Notes: generated by a model not told the origin, from the letters alone. A stretch of DNA of 7,814 nt from Verrucomicrobiales bacterium (GCA_003452185.1 DMJJ01000311.1:1-7814); one strand, 5' to 3'. Positions 1-6,305 are shown, numbered from the stretch's first letter. A program made the numbers and translations.

Positions 1-1810
1 CCGAGGCCGCGAAATCCATCCCCGCCGGGGCATAGCCGTCCCGCCACAGGATGTTTCGCTCGAACACCGTCGAACAGGCCGGATACCAAACGTGGGGGCA
101 GAACGTGTAGTCGACGAGGATGTTGTTCTGCACCCGGCGGAAAAACCCCTCACGCAGTTTGATCCCGCCGGCGAGGCAGAGGTTGTCATGGATGTCGTAG
201 TTCGAGGACCCGTCGTCCAGATCGATATCCCACCCATGGTCGCATCGCCACCGGTTGAAGCGGAGCGTGACCGGGCGGACCGTATCCCAGAGCGCCATAT
301 CGGGGTGCTTCCCGATCCACGCCTCGGTCACCCGCGCGTCCGGGTTGTAGAACCGGTCCCGCCCCCAGGAGTTGAATGACCCGTGATCGCCGGTTTCCTT
401 GACGGTGTCGAAGACATCGTTCCACTCGATCACATGACCGCCGAAGCACCCATCGCACAGATTGATCCCCGCCCTGGGCAGGTCGTAAATGGTGTTGTGG
501 GAGAGGGTGATCTCGGAGGCGATCGCGATGTTCACACCGGCGGATTGCTTTTCCACGCGCCCCCCGCCGTGGATGAGGTTTCCCTCAATCCGGCAGCGCG
601 CCGGGTAGGCATCGGAGCGGGGCCCACGCCCGGTGTCGATCCGCTCCAAGGGCTGCGTTTCGGCGTACTCGAACAGGGGGGACCGCACCGCCGCCGGATC
701 CCCGACCAGGCTCACGCCGCTGGCCCCGGGGTTGCGGATCTCGTTGTTGGCGATCGTGAGGTCGCGGTTGTATCCGCTGATGAACACGCCGTTGCCTCCC
801 ACCTCGTCGATCCGGGAGTCGAGCAGCGCGCAGTGCTCCGCCCCCGCGAACACCACGGCCCCACCCCGGTAGGTGGTCCAATCGCTTCGAAGCAGGGGCT
901 CGCGATTCTCCATGAACGTGCGGGCCGTGTGGGCCAGGGTCAGGCCGCGGACCTCGATCCACCGGACAGGCGCACCAGGGCTCCCCTGAAACTCGATCAG
1001 ATGACGCACCTCGGCTGTCTCCACGAGAGCCGAGGCGAGGTCCAGTCCCTCGGGCGGGAGGAAGAGCAACCGGTGCCGGCTCCGGTCAAGGAACCACTCG
1101 CCGGGGGCATCGAGTTCCTCCCGGATGTTCTCAACAAACCGATACTGCGGATGCATCCCGAGCCGGCGGTTGTTCTGCCATCCCCCCTCGAGACTCAAGC
1201 CATTGGTGGCATCCTTGCCAAGGATGCGATAGTGGAAGTCCCCCCAGAGGTGGACATGCATCGCGTGAAGAAACCCACCCGCGGGATCGGCCCAGCGGGC
1301 CACCCTCGCCGGACTGATGCAGTCGGCTGCAAACCCCTCGAGGTACTCCGCCCTCGGATCACGATTCGGATACCGCGCAAGGGGCTGTCGCTCCCCGTTC
1401 ACGAACAGCTGGTCGATCTCGAGCCCCGGGGGAACCTCGGCCTCCTGGATCCCACCGCCCGCGGGAACCCAGTTGAGCCGGAGCCGCCGGCCCCCGGTCA
1501 ACACCGGGCGTTCGCTCCCCCAGGGAAGCACGATCACGGGGGCGTGCGCCGTCCCGGAGTCCTCCGGGCCGAAGCGAACCGGGGCGCTCAAGGGATAGCT
1601 CCCACCGCGCAGGTACAGGCGGGCGGTCCGGTGCCCGGCCACCCCCGAGGAGCGGAGCCGCGCCTGGGCCTCGCCGATCGTTCGCACGGGCGCGCCCCGT
1701 GTGCCGGCAGCCGCGTCGTCCCCGTCCGGGGCCACGTAGATCTCCCACGCCAGCCCGGGGCCGCAGGCTCCCAGGAGAATCCCAAGGACGAGGGTCAACG
1801 GGGACCTCAT
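1..1810 (-). CDS. Right-handed parallel beta-helix protein, GH141-like, exported; 3' end cut off by window
   Basis: Probable secreted or lipid-anchored polysaccharide-active enzyme. The minus strand reads open without a stop from an ATG at 1810 to the window edge, giving 603 residues with the C-terminus missing. Residues 1-21 form a signal peptide (R2, then hydrophobic LTLVLGILLG). LGAC with Cys16 could be a lipobox; otherwise signal peptidase I could cut after Ala21. The mature part starts with the typical beta-helix opening IYVAPDGDD (24-32), followed by the 'FVNGERQPLARYPN' type segment. Later landmarks are TFMENREPLLRSDW around Met300, GDHGSFNSWGRD (474-485) and WDIDLDDGSSNYDI (527-540). 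Asn-rich rungs (NNEIRN, GNLIH, SHNTIY) are typical of PF13229 beta helices. From memory these motifs match a family that includes GH141 fucosidase/xylanase-type proteins; substrate and catalytic residues cannot be assigned here. The start lacks a Shine-Dalgarno sequence but places the signal peptide correctly. The gene is transcribed away from the esterase gene that follows it. Confidence 0.88.
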   Translation of the reverse strand, partial: MRSPLTLVLGILLGACGPGLAWEIYVAPDGDDAAAGTRGAPVRTIGEAQARLRSSGVAGHRTARLYLRGGSYPLSAPVRFGPEDSGTAHAPVIVLPWGSERPVLTGGRRLRLNWVPAGGGIQEAEVPPGLEIDQLFVNGERQPLARYPNRDPRAEYLEGFAADCISPARVARWADPAGGFLHAMHVHLWGDFHYRILGKDATNGLSLEGGWQNNRRLGMHPQYRFVENIREELDAPGEWFLDRSRHRLLFLPPEGLDLASALVETAEVRHLIEFQGSPGAPVRWIEVRGLTLAHTARTFMENREPLLRSDWTTYRGGAVVFAGAEHCALLDSRIDEVGGNGVFISGYNRDLTIANNEIRNPGASGVSLVGDPAAVRSPLFEYAETQPLERIDTGRGPRSDAYPARCRIEGNLIHGGGRVEKQSAGVNIAIASEITLSHNTIYDLPRAGINLCDGCFGGHVIEWNDVFDTVKETGDHGSFNSWGRDRFYNPDARVTEAWIGKHPDMALWDTVRPVTLRFNRWRCDHGWDIDLDDGSSNYDIHDNLCLAGGIKLREGFFRRVQNNILVDYTFCPHVWYPACSTVFERNILWRDGYAPAGMDFAAS

Positions 1811-1934
1811 GACGGTGTGGAGGCAGGGAGAGAGCAGGAGATTCATTGGCAACCGTGCTCAAGTAGCCGACCCCACGGGGGACGTCGAGGGACTTTTCCT
1901 TTCCCATCCCGGGAGGATGCGGTTTTATTCCTCC
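1811..1934. other. Divergent intergenic region between beta-helix and esterase genes
   Basis: This 124-base gap must carry the promoters of both divergent genes. I looked for -35/-10 pairs on both strands and found none that convinces: TTGGCA at 1846-1851 has no good -10 at 16-18 bases. GGGAGG at 1911-1916 is a Shine-Dalgarno-like hexamer, but it directly abuts the alternative ATG at 1917 and lies 18 bases before the ATG at 1935. I see no operator palindrome. The role as a shared promoter region is inferred from gene orientation only. Confidence 0.5.
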
Positions 1935-2867
1935 ATGCACCGAATCGCCCGCAGCGCACTCCTCGCCGCCATGCTCAGCCCTGGGATCCTGATCTCCCGA
2001 AGCGCGATCGCGGCGGGATCGGCCCCCGCGCCCGTGGTGGCACTCTGGCCCGGGACCCCGCCGGGGGATTCCGCGTCGCCCGGGGAGGAGAAGGACCTCA
2101 CGACCCCGAAGGACGGACTTGTGGCCGGCAGGCGGCTGATCCGGCTGGGGAATGTCTCAAGTCCCTCCCTCACCCTCTATCGCCCCCCGAAATCGAAGGC
2201 CACCGGCACCGCGGTGCTGGTCTGCCCGGGCGGCGGATATCATATCCTGGCGATGGACCTCGAGGGAACCGAGGTTGCGGAGCGCCTGAACGCGATGGGA
2301 GTCACGGCCGTGGTCCTGAAGTATCGGGTTCCGGTGCGAAAGGACCGGCCCCGGTTTGAGGCGCCGCTCCAGGATGCGCAGCGGGCGATGGGGCTGATCC
2401 GGCTTCATGCAGGCGAGTGGGGGATCGACCCGGGCCGGGTCGGGATTCTCGGGTTCTCCGCGGGCGGACACCTCTCCGCGGTCACCAGCTGTCACGACGA
2501 CACCCGGACCTATCCTCCCGTGGATGCCGCCGACAAGGAGCGCTCCCGTCCCAACTTCGCCGTCGTGGTGTACCCCGGCTACCTCGTGGAGGGAAAGGAA
2601 GGGACCACCCTGCCGCCGGAGCTCACGGTCACGGCGGCCACCCCTCCCACGTTCCTCGTGCAGGCGGAGGACGACGAGGTTCCGGTCGAATCGAGCCTGT
2701 TTTACTTTCACGCCCTGAAGAAGGCGAAGGTCGAGGCGGAGCTCCACGTGTATGCCAGGGGGGGACACGGGTACGGCCTCAGGCCGACCTCCGAGCCGGT
2801 GACGCACTGGCCCGACCTGCTTGAGGCCTGGATGCGGCATCGGAAGCTGCTCGAGCGCGCGCGCTGA
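1935..2867 (+). CDS. Secreted alpha/beta hydrolase, acetyl-xylan-esterase-like
   Basis: Serine esterase, probably removing acetyl or similar ester groups from polysaccharides outside the cytoplasm. With the start at 1935 it has 310 residues. The N-terminus is a signal peptide: HRIAR, then a hydrophobic stretch ALLAAMLSPGILIS, with cleavage likely after AIA or IAA. Visible catalytic elements are the oxyanion-hole loop CPGGGYH (97-103), the nucleophile elbow GFSAGG with Ser175, the acid in EDDEVPVE (probably Asp247, possibly Asp246) and GGHGYG with His278. Order and spacing fit the BD-FAE/abhydrolase_3 type enzymes often annotated as acetylxylan esterase or pectin acetylesterase in Planctomycetes and Verrucomicrobia. 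The start is uncertain: ATG 1917 (six residues longer) is also possible and has GGGAGG touching it. The reading frame stays open back to 1809, but that extra N-terminus does not look like protein. The divergent beta-helix gene supports a role in glycan breakdown. The exact ester substrate is unknown. Confidence 0.88.
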   Translation: MHRIARSALLAAMLSPGILISRSAIAAGSAPAPVVALWPGTPPGDSASPGEEKDLTTPKDGLVAGRRLIRLGNVSSPSLTLYRPPKSKATGTAVLVCPGGGYHILAMDLEGTEVAERLNAMGVTAVVLKYRVPVRKDRPRFEAPLQDAQRAMGLIRLHAGEWGIDPGRVGILGFSAGGHLSAVTSCHDDTRTYPPVDAADKERSRPNFAVVVYPGYLVEGKEGTTLPPELTVTAATPPTFLVQAEDDEVPVESSLFYFHALKKAKVEAELHVYARGGHGYGLRPTSEPVTHWPDLLEAWMRHRKLLERAR

Positions 2868-2885
2868 GCCTTCCCTCACCCGGGT

Positions 2886-3422
2886 ATGAGCAAGGCCTTC
2901 ACACGGGAATCGGATGATGAATCGGAGTTTCCCGCGGCACGCCCCTCCTCCTCCCTGCCGCCGGGCACCCCGAACTATCTGACCCCGGATGGGGCGGAGC
3001 GGATCCGCGCAGAGCTCGCCCGCCTCGTTGAGGTGGAGCGGCCCGCGCGGCTTGGTTCCCCCGGGAACGCGGGAGACCGCTCCCGCGTGGCGGCCCTGGA
3101 TCAACGCATCCTCCAACTGCAGGAAACCCTGCAAACCGCCGTGGTCCCCTCCCCCCCGGACCCGGGCGACACCCGGCTTCGGTTTGGCCAATGGGGGCAT
3201 GTGCGCCGCGGCGGGGGAGAGACGGTCTGGTACCGGATCGTGGGTGTCGATGAGATGGATGTCGACCGGGGATGGGTCAGCTGGCTCTCGCCGATCGCCC
3301 GGGCCCTGGTGAACCGAACCCCCGGGGATCGCGTTCAGTTCCGGTTTCCCTCCGGGCAGGAGGAGCTCGAGCTGTTGGAGGTGCGAACCCAGGCCCCGGC
3401 CTGCGAGGGGGGCGGGCTGTGA
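2886..3422 (+). CDS. GreA/GreB-family transcription factor with shortened coiled coil
   Basis: Probably binds RNA polymerase and inserts a coiled coil into the secondary channel, as GreA and GreB do. It has 178 residues. Residues 1-28 are an acidic, Ser/Pro-rich leader (MSKAFTRESDDESEF). NYLTPDGAERIRAELARL (30-47) matches the first Gre helix; the return helix is about 67-86 (RVAALDQRILQLQETL). The C-terminal FKBP-like domain is clear: RFGQWGHV (99-106), VWYRIVGVDE (114-123) and WVSWLSPIARALVNRTPGD (130-148). Against E. coli GreB recalled from memory, the hairpin lacks about 13 residues around the tip. The acidic tip motif GDxSENADY is replaced by GDRSRVAAL, so only Asp64 remains and the second acidic residue is Arg67. 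True transcript-cleavage activity is therefore doubtful; it may act as a regulator in the way of DksA, Rnk or Gfh proteins. The ATG at 2886 lies 18 bases after the esterase stop and has no Shine-Dalgarno sequence, but MSKAFTRESDD is a start I recognise for this family. Confidence 0.85.
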   Translation: MSKAFTRESDDESEFPAARPSSSLPPGTPNYLTPDGAERIRAELARLVEVERPARLGSPGNAGDRSRVAALDQRILQLQETLQTAVVPSPPDPGDTRLRFGQWGHVRRGGGETVWYRIVGVDEMDVDRGWVSWLSPIARALVNRTPGDRVQFRFPSGQEELELLEVRTQAPACEGGGL

Positions 3423-3493
3423 CCGCATCGTAACCGGGGGACCGAGGAGAGAGGGTTGATTTGTGGACCGGGGGTGCCATGTTGTCGCCCCAT

Positions 3494-4168
3494 ATGACGA
3501 CCTCAACGCCGGCCCCGATCCCCAACGAGCACCTCCTGAGCGCCCTCCGATGGCGCTACGCCACGAAGCAGTTCGACCCCGGGAAGAAAATCCCCGCCCC
3601 CACCTGGGAGACGCTGGAGGAAACCTTGGTCCTGACCCCCTCGAGCTTCGGTCTCCAGCCCTGGAAGTTTCTCATCCTGCAGGATGCCGCCATTCGGGAG
3701 AAGCTGGTGCCTCATTCCTGGGGGCAGCGGCAGGTGGCTGACGCCTCCCATCTGGTGGTCATGGCCGTAAAGACGCAGATCACCGCCGGGGACATCGACG
3801 CCTACCTGCAGGACACGGCCCGCACGCGCGGGATCCCGGTCGACTCCCTCGCTGGTTTCCGAAAAATGCTGGTCGGAAGCATCCTCGAGGGGCCGATCTC
3901 CAAGCAGATCCCCGAGTGGGCCACCCGTCAGGCCTATATCGCGCTCGGAAACCTGATGACAGCCGCAGCCCTGCTCGGGATCGACACCTGCCCGATGGAA
4001 GGGTTCGAGCCGGCCCGCTACGATGAGATCCTGGGGCTTGGAGCCCGGGGACTGACGACCGCTGTGCTCTGCCCGGTCGGGTACCGGGCCTCGGGGGACA
4101 AGTATGCCACCCTGGCCAAGGTGCGGTTCCCCCGAAACCAGGTCGTGGAACATCTGTCGCAGGCTTGA
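3494..4168 (+). CDS. NfsB-like NAD(P)H-dependent FMN nitroreductase
   Basis: Cytoplasmic, probably dimeric flavoprotein that reduces nitro compounds, quinones or pteridines with NAD(P)H. With the start at 3494 it has 224 residues (E. coli NfsB has 217). FMN-contact segments expected from NfsB are present: LRWRYATKQFD with Arg21 and Lys25, PSSFGLQPWKF (49-59), MEGFEP with Glu169-Gly170, and near the end ATLAKVRFP with Lys209 and Arg211 for the FMN phosphate. DASHLVVMAVKT (83-94) matches NfsB DASHVVVFCAKT. The start is uncertain. ATG 3479 adds five residues behind a weak GGGGG, and TTG 3461 has a good GGAGAGAGGG upstream but adds eleven residues that do not look conserved. A 71-base gap separates it from the Gre-like gene and a strong palindrome follows it, so it may be a single-gene unit. 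The natural substrate cannot be told. Confidence 0.88.
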   Translation: MTTSTPAPIPNEHLLSALRWRYATKQFDPGKKIPAPTWETLEETLVLTPSSFGLQPWKFLILQDAAIREKLVPHSWGQRQVADASHLVVMAVKTQITAGDIDAYLQDTARTRGIPVDSLAGFRKMLVGSILEGPISKQIPEWATRQAYIALGNLMTAAALLGIDTCPMEGFEPARYDEILGLGARGLTTAVLCPVGYRASGDKYATLAKVRFPRNQVVEHLSQA

Positions 4169-4200
4169 CCTCCCTGCCGGGGAGGAGAATTCTTCTCCCC
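4169..4200 (+). terminator. Overlapping GC-rich hairpins after the nitroreductase gene
   Basis: Immediately after the stop codon, bases 4179-4187 can pair with 4192-4200: nine base pairs including one G-U, closed by an AATT loop. An alternative stem pairs CCTCCC at 4169-4174 with GGGAGG at 4180-4185, and the two cannot form together. No T-run follows (next bases are AGTCGACAGG), so it is not a classical intrinsic terminator. It may protect the 3' end of the mRNA, end transcription in another way, or be a protein-binding palindrome upstream of the next gene. Confidence 0.5.
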
Positions 4201-4238
4201 AGTCGACAGGACCACAATCGCATACCCACACCCAAGCC

Positions 4239-5126
4239 ATGCCCAATCCCTGGACCGGAAAAGGAAACCCCTACACCCGCAAGGAAGTCGTCGAGCGCCT
4301 GCGCGCCACCCTGAAGAAGGGGGAGCCGATCATCGCCGCCGGGGCGGGAACGGGCATCAGTGCCAAGTTCATCGAAAAGGGAGGGGCGGACCTGATCATC
4401 ATCTACAACTCGGGGCGTTTCCGGATGTCGGGCCATGGCTCGACCTGCGGCCTCATGGCCTATGGCGATGCGAATGCCGTGGCCATGGAAATCGGGGAAT
4501 ACGAGGTCCTGCCCGTGGTCGAGGAAGTCCCCGTGATCTGCGGGGTGCATGCCACCGATCCCCGCCGCCGGATGTGGCACTGGCTGCTTCAGGTCAAGGA
4601 GATGGGGTTCAGCGGCGTGAACAACTTCCCCACGCACACAATCGTCGACGGCCACTTCCGCCAGGTGCTCGAGGAAACGGGCATGAGCGTCAAGAAGGAG
4701 TTCGAGATGGTGGCCCTGGCCCGGAAGATGGACCTGTTCAGCATCGTCTACGTTGCCACGCCCGATGAGGCCAAGTCGATGGCGCAGGCCGGCGCCGACG
4801 CGATCATCGCCCATGTCGGAACGACCGTGGGCGGCTCCATCGGGGTGAAGGGTGCGGTGGTCTCCATGGACGAGGCGGTCCGCAGGACCCAGGCAATCAT
4901 CACCGCGGCGAAGTCGGTTCGGAAGGATCTCTTCTTCCTCAGCCACGGCGGGCCGATCTGCACGCCCGAGGATGCCGCGTACGTGAACGAGCGCACGGAG
5001 TGTCTCGGGTTCGTCGGGGCCTCCAGCCTGGAACGGATGGGCGTGGAGCAGTCGCTCATCGACATCACCCGCCGGTTCAAGAAGATCCCGGTCCCCGCGG
5101 CCAAGGCGGCGAAGCGGAAGCGCTAG
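4239..5126 (+). CDS. Phosphoenolpyruvate hydrolase family TIM-barrel protein (PF09370)
   Basis: Cytoplasmic TIM-barrel protein of the PEP_hydrolase family, related in fold to the PEP mutase/isocitrate lyase group; as far as I know its reaction is not firmly established. It has 295 residues, close to the family's usual 275-290, and ends in a basic tail (PAAKAAKRKR). Conserved segments are GAGTGISAKF (35-44), YNSGRFRMSGHGS (56-68), CGVHATDP, HVGTTVGGSIG (192-202), SHGGPI with His236 (235-240) and GASSLERMGVE (260-270). The start at 4239 is chosen because MPNPWTGKGNPYTRKEV is a beginning I recognise for this family; the frame is open further upstream but overlaps the nitroreductase gene. There is no Shine-Dalgarno sequence. 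In many bacteria the usual partner is a UPF0261/Tm-1-like protein, which is not in this window; instead a cupin gene follows after 17 bases, suggesting one operon. Confidence 0.87.
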   Translation: MPNPWTGKGNPYTRKEVVERLRATLKKGEPIIAAGAGTGISAKFIEKGGADLIIIYNSGRFRMSGHGSTCGLMAYGDANAVAMEIGEYEVLPVVEEVPVICGVHATDPRRRMWHWLLQVKEMGFSGVNNFPTHTIVDGHFRQVLEETGMSVKKEFEMVALARKMDLFSIVYVATPDEAKSMAQAGADAIIAHVGTTVGGSIGVKGAVVSMDEAVRRTQAIITAAKSVRKDLFFLSHGGPICTPEDAAYVNERTECLGFVGASSLERMGVEQSLIDITRRFKKIPVPAAKAAKRKR

Positions 5127-5143
5127 TCATCCGAGCCCCGCCC

Positions 5144-5575
5144 ATGAGCATGAGCCCGCAGGATCGAAGGTTCGTCACGGCGAACGAGGCGGTGCGGTAT
5201 CTCTCCCCCTGGACGCTGGAGGAGTGGATGTGCCGCTCGGATGTCGTCCCGAACAAGGAGCTGCTGCTCGTGCGCGCCAACATGGAGGCGGGGCGCTGTC
5301 ACCCCTTCCACACCCACCCGACCCGGGAGGAGATCATCTTCATCATCTCCGGCAAGGCGGAGCAGTGGTGCGGCAAGGACCACCGCATCCTGCAGCCGGG
5401 CGAGATGGTGCTGATTCCCAAGGGGGAGGTGCACGGCACCTACAACCCCTTTCCCGAGAAGCTGGTCTTCCTGGCGATCCTCTCCCCGGCGGAGGCCGCC
5501 GATCCCCCGATCGTCGATGTCTCACAGGAGGAGCCGTGGCGGTCGATCCGGAGTTCATTCCCCCCCTGCACCTGA
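5144..5575 (+). CDS. Small single-domain cupin protein
   Basis: Cytoplasmic metal-binding beta-barrel protein of 143 residues, with no signal peptide. Both cupin motifs match the consensus exactly: motif 1 from Gly50 with His56, His58, Glu63 and Gly70 (G-x5-HxH-x4-E-x6-G), and motif 2 from Gly86 with Pro92, Gly94, His97 and Asn101 (G-x5-PxG-x2-H-x3-N). His56, His58, Glu63 and His97 would bind a divalent metal. Such small cupins include isomerases, dioxygenases and sugar- or metabolite-binding proteins, and nothing here decides between them. The start at 5144 gives MSMSPQDRR; ATG 5150 is an in-frame alternative two residues shorter, and neither has a Shine-Dalgarno sequence. The gene follows the TIM-barrel gene by 17 bases, so a shared pathway is likely. 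A GC-rich inverted repeat follows its stop. Confidence 0.85.
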   Translation: MSMSPQDRRFVTANEAVRYLSPWTLEEWMCRSDVVPNKELLLVRANMEAGRCHPFHTHPTREEIIFIISGKAEQWCGKDHRILQPGEMVLIPKGEVHGTYNPFPEKLVFLAILSPAEAADPPIVDVSQEEPWRSIRSSFPPCT

Positions 5576-5603
5576 AGAGCTGCCCGACGGAGCTCGGGGT
5601 GAA

Positions 5604-5652
5604 AGCCGGGGGCCCGCAAGGCACAAGCCCCGGCTCCCTCTAGCCCCCGGCT
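5604..5652 (+). terminator. GC-rich inverted repeat downstream of the cupin gene
   Basis: AGCCGGGGGC at 5604-5613 pairs perfectly over ten bases with GCCCCCGGCT at 5643-5652. Its first eight bases also pair with CCCCGGCT at 5628-5635, a nearer partner leaving a 16-base loop. No T-run follows. The position after the cupin stop and before the next gene suggests a transcription end or mRNA 3' stabiliser; this role is inferred. Confidence 0.45.
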
Positions 5653-5659
5653 CCCTCTA
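5626..5659 (+). repeat. Tandem direct repeat, 17-base period, two copies
   Basis: The unit CCCCGGCTCCCTCTA occurs at 5628-5642 and again at 5645-5659. Each copy is preceded by AG, and the second carries one extra C. Each copy holds a possible left-stem partner CCCCGGCT, so the duplication creates two competing stems with 5604-5613. It lies between the cupin and iscX genes and looks like a local slippage duplication rather than part of a larger repeat family. Confidence 0.75.
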
Positions 5660-5692
5660 ATTGCTGGCCATCCGGGGCCCCCTCGACTAAAT

Positions 5693-5698
5693 GGGAGG
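5693..5698 (+). promoter_or_regulatory. Shine-Dalgarno sequence of iscX
   Basis: GGGAGG ends two bases before the ATG at 5701; with the following GG the purine run touches the start codon. The spacing is shorter than usual, but this is the only strong Shine-Dalgarno-like site near an accepted start in the window. It supports 5701 as the beginning of a separately initiated translation unit. Confidence 0.55.
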
Positions 5699-5700
5699 GG

Positions 5701-5901
5701 ATGAAACTGACCTGGAAGGACCATGAGGAAATTGCCTGGGCGCTGATCGACAAGTTCCCGGATCAGGATCCCTTGAAGCTCAGCTTTCCCAAGCTCCACA
5801 AGATGGTGTGCGAGCTGGCGGAGTTCGGGGACAAGCCCGAATCGTCGAACGAGAAGGTCCTCGAGAACATCCAGATGAGCTGGTACTCGGAACGCAACTG
5901 A
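5701..5901 (+). CDS. iscX: Fe-S cluster assembly protein IscX (YfhJ family)
   Basis: Small cytoplasmic adaptor of iron-sulfur cluster assembly. In E. coli IscX binds the cysteine desulfurase IscS and iron and tunes the rate of cluster formation. This protein has 66 residues, the same as E. coli IscX recalled from memory, and aligns without gaps. Shared features are Trp5, ALxD with Asp17, PDxDP (20-24), LH with His33, Cys37, the FxDxP segment (42-46), SNEKVLE (49-55) and Trp61. Two acidic residues of the E. coli DDDP loop are replaced (Gly43 and Lys45 here), and Trp35 is Met. It has its own Shine-Dalgarno sequence and is followed by ridA after 5 bases. No iscS, iscU, hscA/B or fdx gene is visible, so it lies apart from the classical isc operon, at least within this window. 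Confidence 0.9.
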   Translation: MKLTWKDHEEIAWALIDKFPDQDPLKLSFPKLHKMVCELAEFGDKPESSNEKVLENIQMSWYSERN

Positions 5902-5906
5902 ATCGC

Positions 5907-6305
5907 ATGCAAAAGACTGTCGTCCGCCCCGCGAAAGCCGCCCCTGCCCTCGGGCCGTACAACCACGGCATACGGGTGGGGGATCTCCTGTTTTGCGCCG
6001 GCCAGATCCCCGTGGACCCTGCCTCGCCGCAGGCCCCCTTCCCCGCGGATGTGCGGTCCCAGACCGAACGGGTGCTCGAGAACATCCGACTCATCCTGGA
6101 GGACCAGGGCCTGGGGTTCGCCCAGGTGGTCAAGTCGACCGTGTTCATGGTGAACCTGGGCGACTTCGCCGCGATGAATGAGGTTTACGGACGCTACTTC
6201 ACGACCGATTTCCCGGCCCGATCCACGGTCCAGGTGGCGGCCCTGCCGCGGGGCGCGCAGGTCGAGATCGAGGTCGTGGCCCATTACCCCGGGACCCACC
6301 CCTGA
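5907..6305 (+). CDS. ridA: RidA family reactive intermediate/imine deaminase
   Basis: Cytoplasmic enzyme, trimeric in the family, that hydrolyses 2-aminoacrylate and related enamines/imines released by PLP-dependent dehydratases, protecting PLP enzymes from damage. It has 132 residues, the usual size. The family signature PARSTVQVAALP (103-114) followed by VEIE (119-122) is complete, with Arg105 for substrate carboxylate binding and Glu120. GPY with Tyr18, FCAGQIPVDP (29-38) and STVFMVNLGDF (77-87) also match. Asn19-His20 replaces the common SQ after GPY. The ATG at 5907 starts 5 bases after the iscX stop without its own Shine-Dalgarno sequence, suggesting translational coupling. The stop shares a base with the rmuC start. 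It belongs to the Arg105-containing, deaminase-active group rather than the Rid groups lacking this residue. Confidence 0.92.
   Translation: MQKTVVRPAKAAPALGPYNHGIRVGDLLFCAGQIPVDPASPQAPFPADVRSQTERVLENIRLILEDQGLGFAQVVKSTVFMVNLGDFAAMNEVYGRYFTTDFPARSTVQVAALPRGAQVEIEVVAHYPGTHP

Noticed and set aside
1846..1874. Possible sigma70 promoter with TTGGCA as -35 for the esterase gene
   Set aside because: No acceptable -10 hexamer lies 16-18 bases downstream.
383..2359. 658-codon open frame on the plus strand, the longest closed frame in the window
   Set aside because: Its product is Pro/Gly/Arg/His-rich low-complexity sequence with no recognisable domain. It lies antisense to the well-supported beta-helix gene and overlaps the esterase gene in another frame; GC-rich codon bias on the opposite strand explains it.
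3433..3474. Direct repeat ACCGGGGG at 3433-3440 and 3467-3474
   Set aside because: Eight bases of G/C-rich sequence 34 bases apart is expected by chance in such DNA, and no other element supports an operator.
2157..3506. 449-codon open frame on the minus strand
   Set aside because: It is antisense to the esterase and Gre-like genes, which have clear motifs; the predicted protein has no family features.
3780..4946. 388-codon open frame on the minus strand
   Set aside because: It is antisense to the nitroreductase and TIM-barrel genes, both strongly supported by conserved motifs; composition is typical of a GC shadow.
5224..5643. 139-codon alternative frame over the cupin gene running into the repeat region
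   Set aside because: It lacks any recognisable motif, while the other frame matches both cupin motifs exactly.
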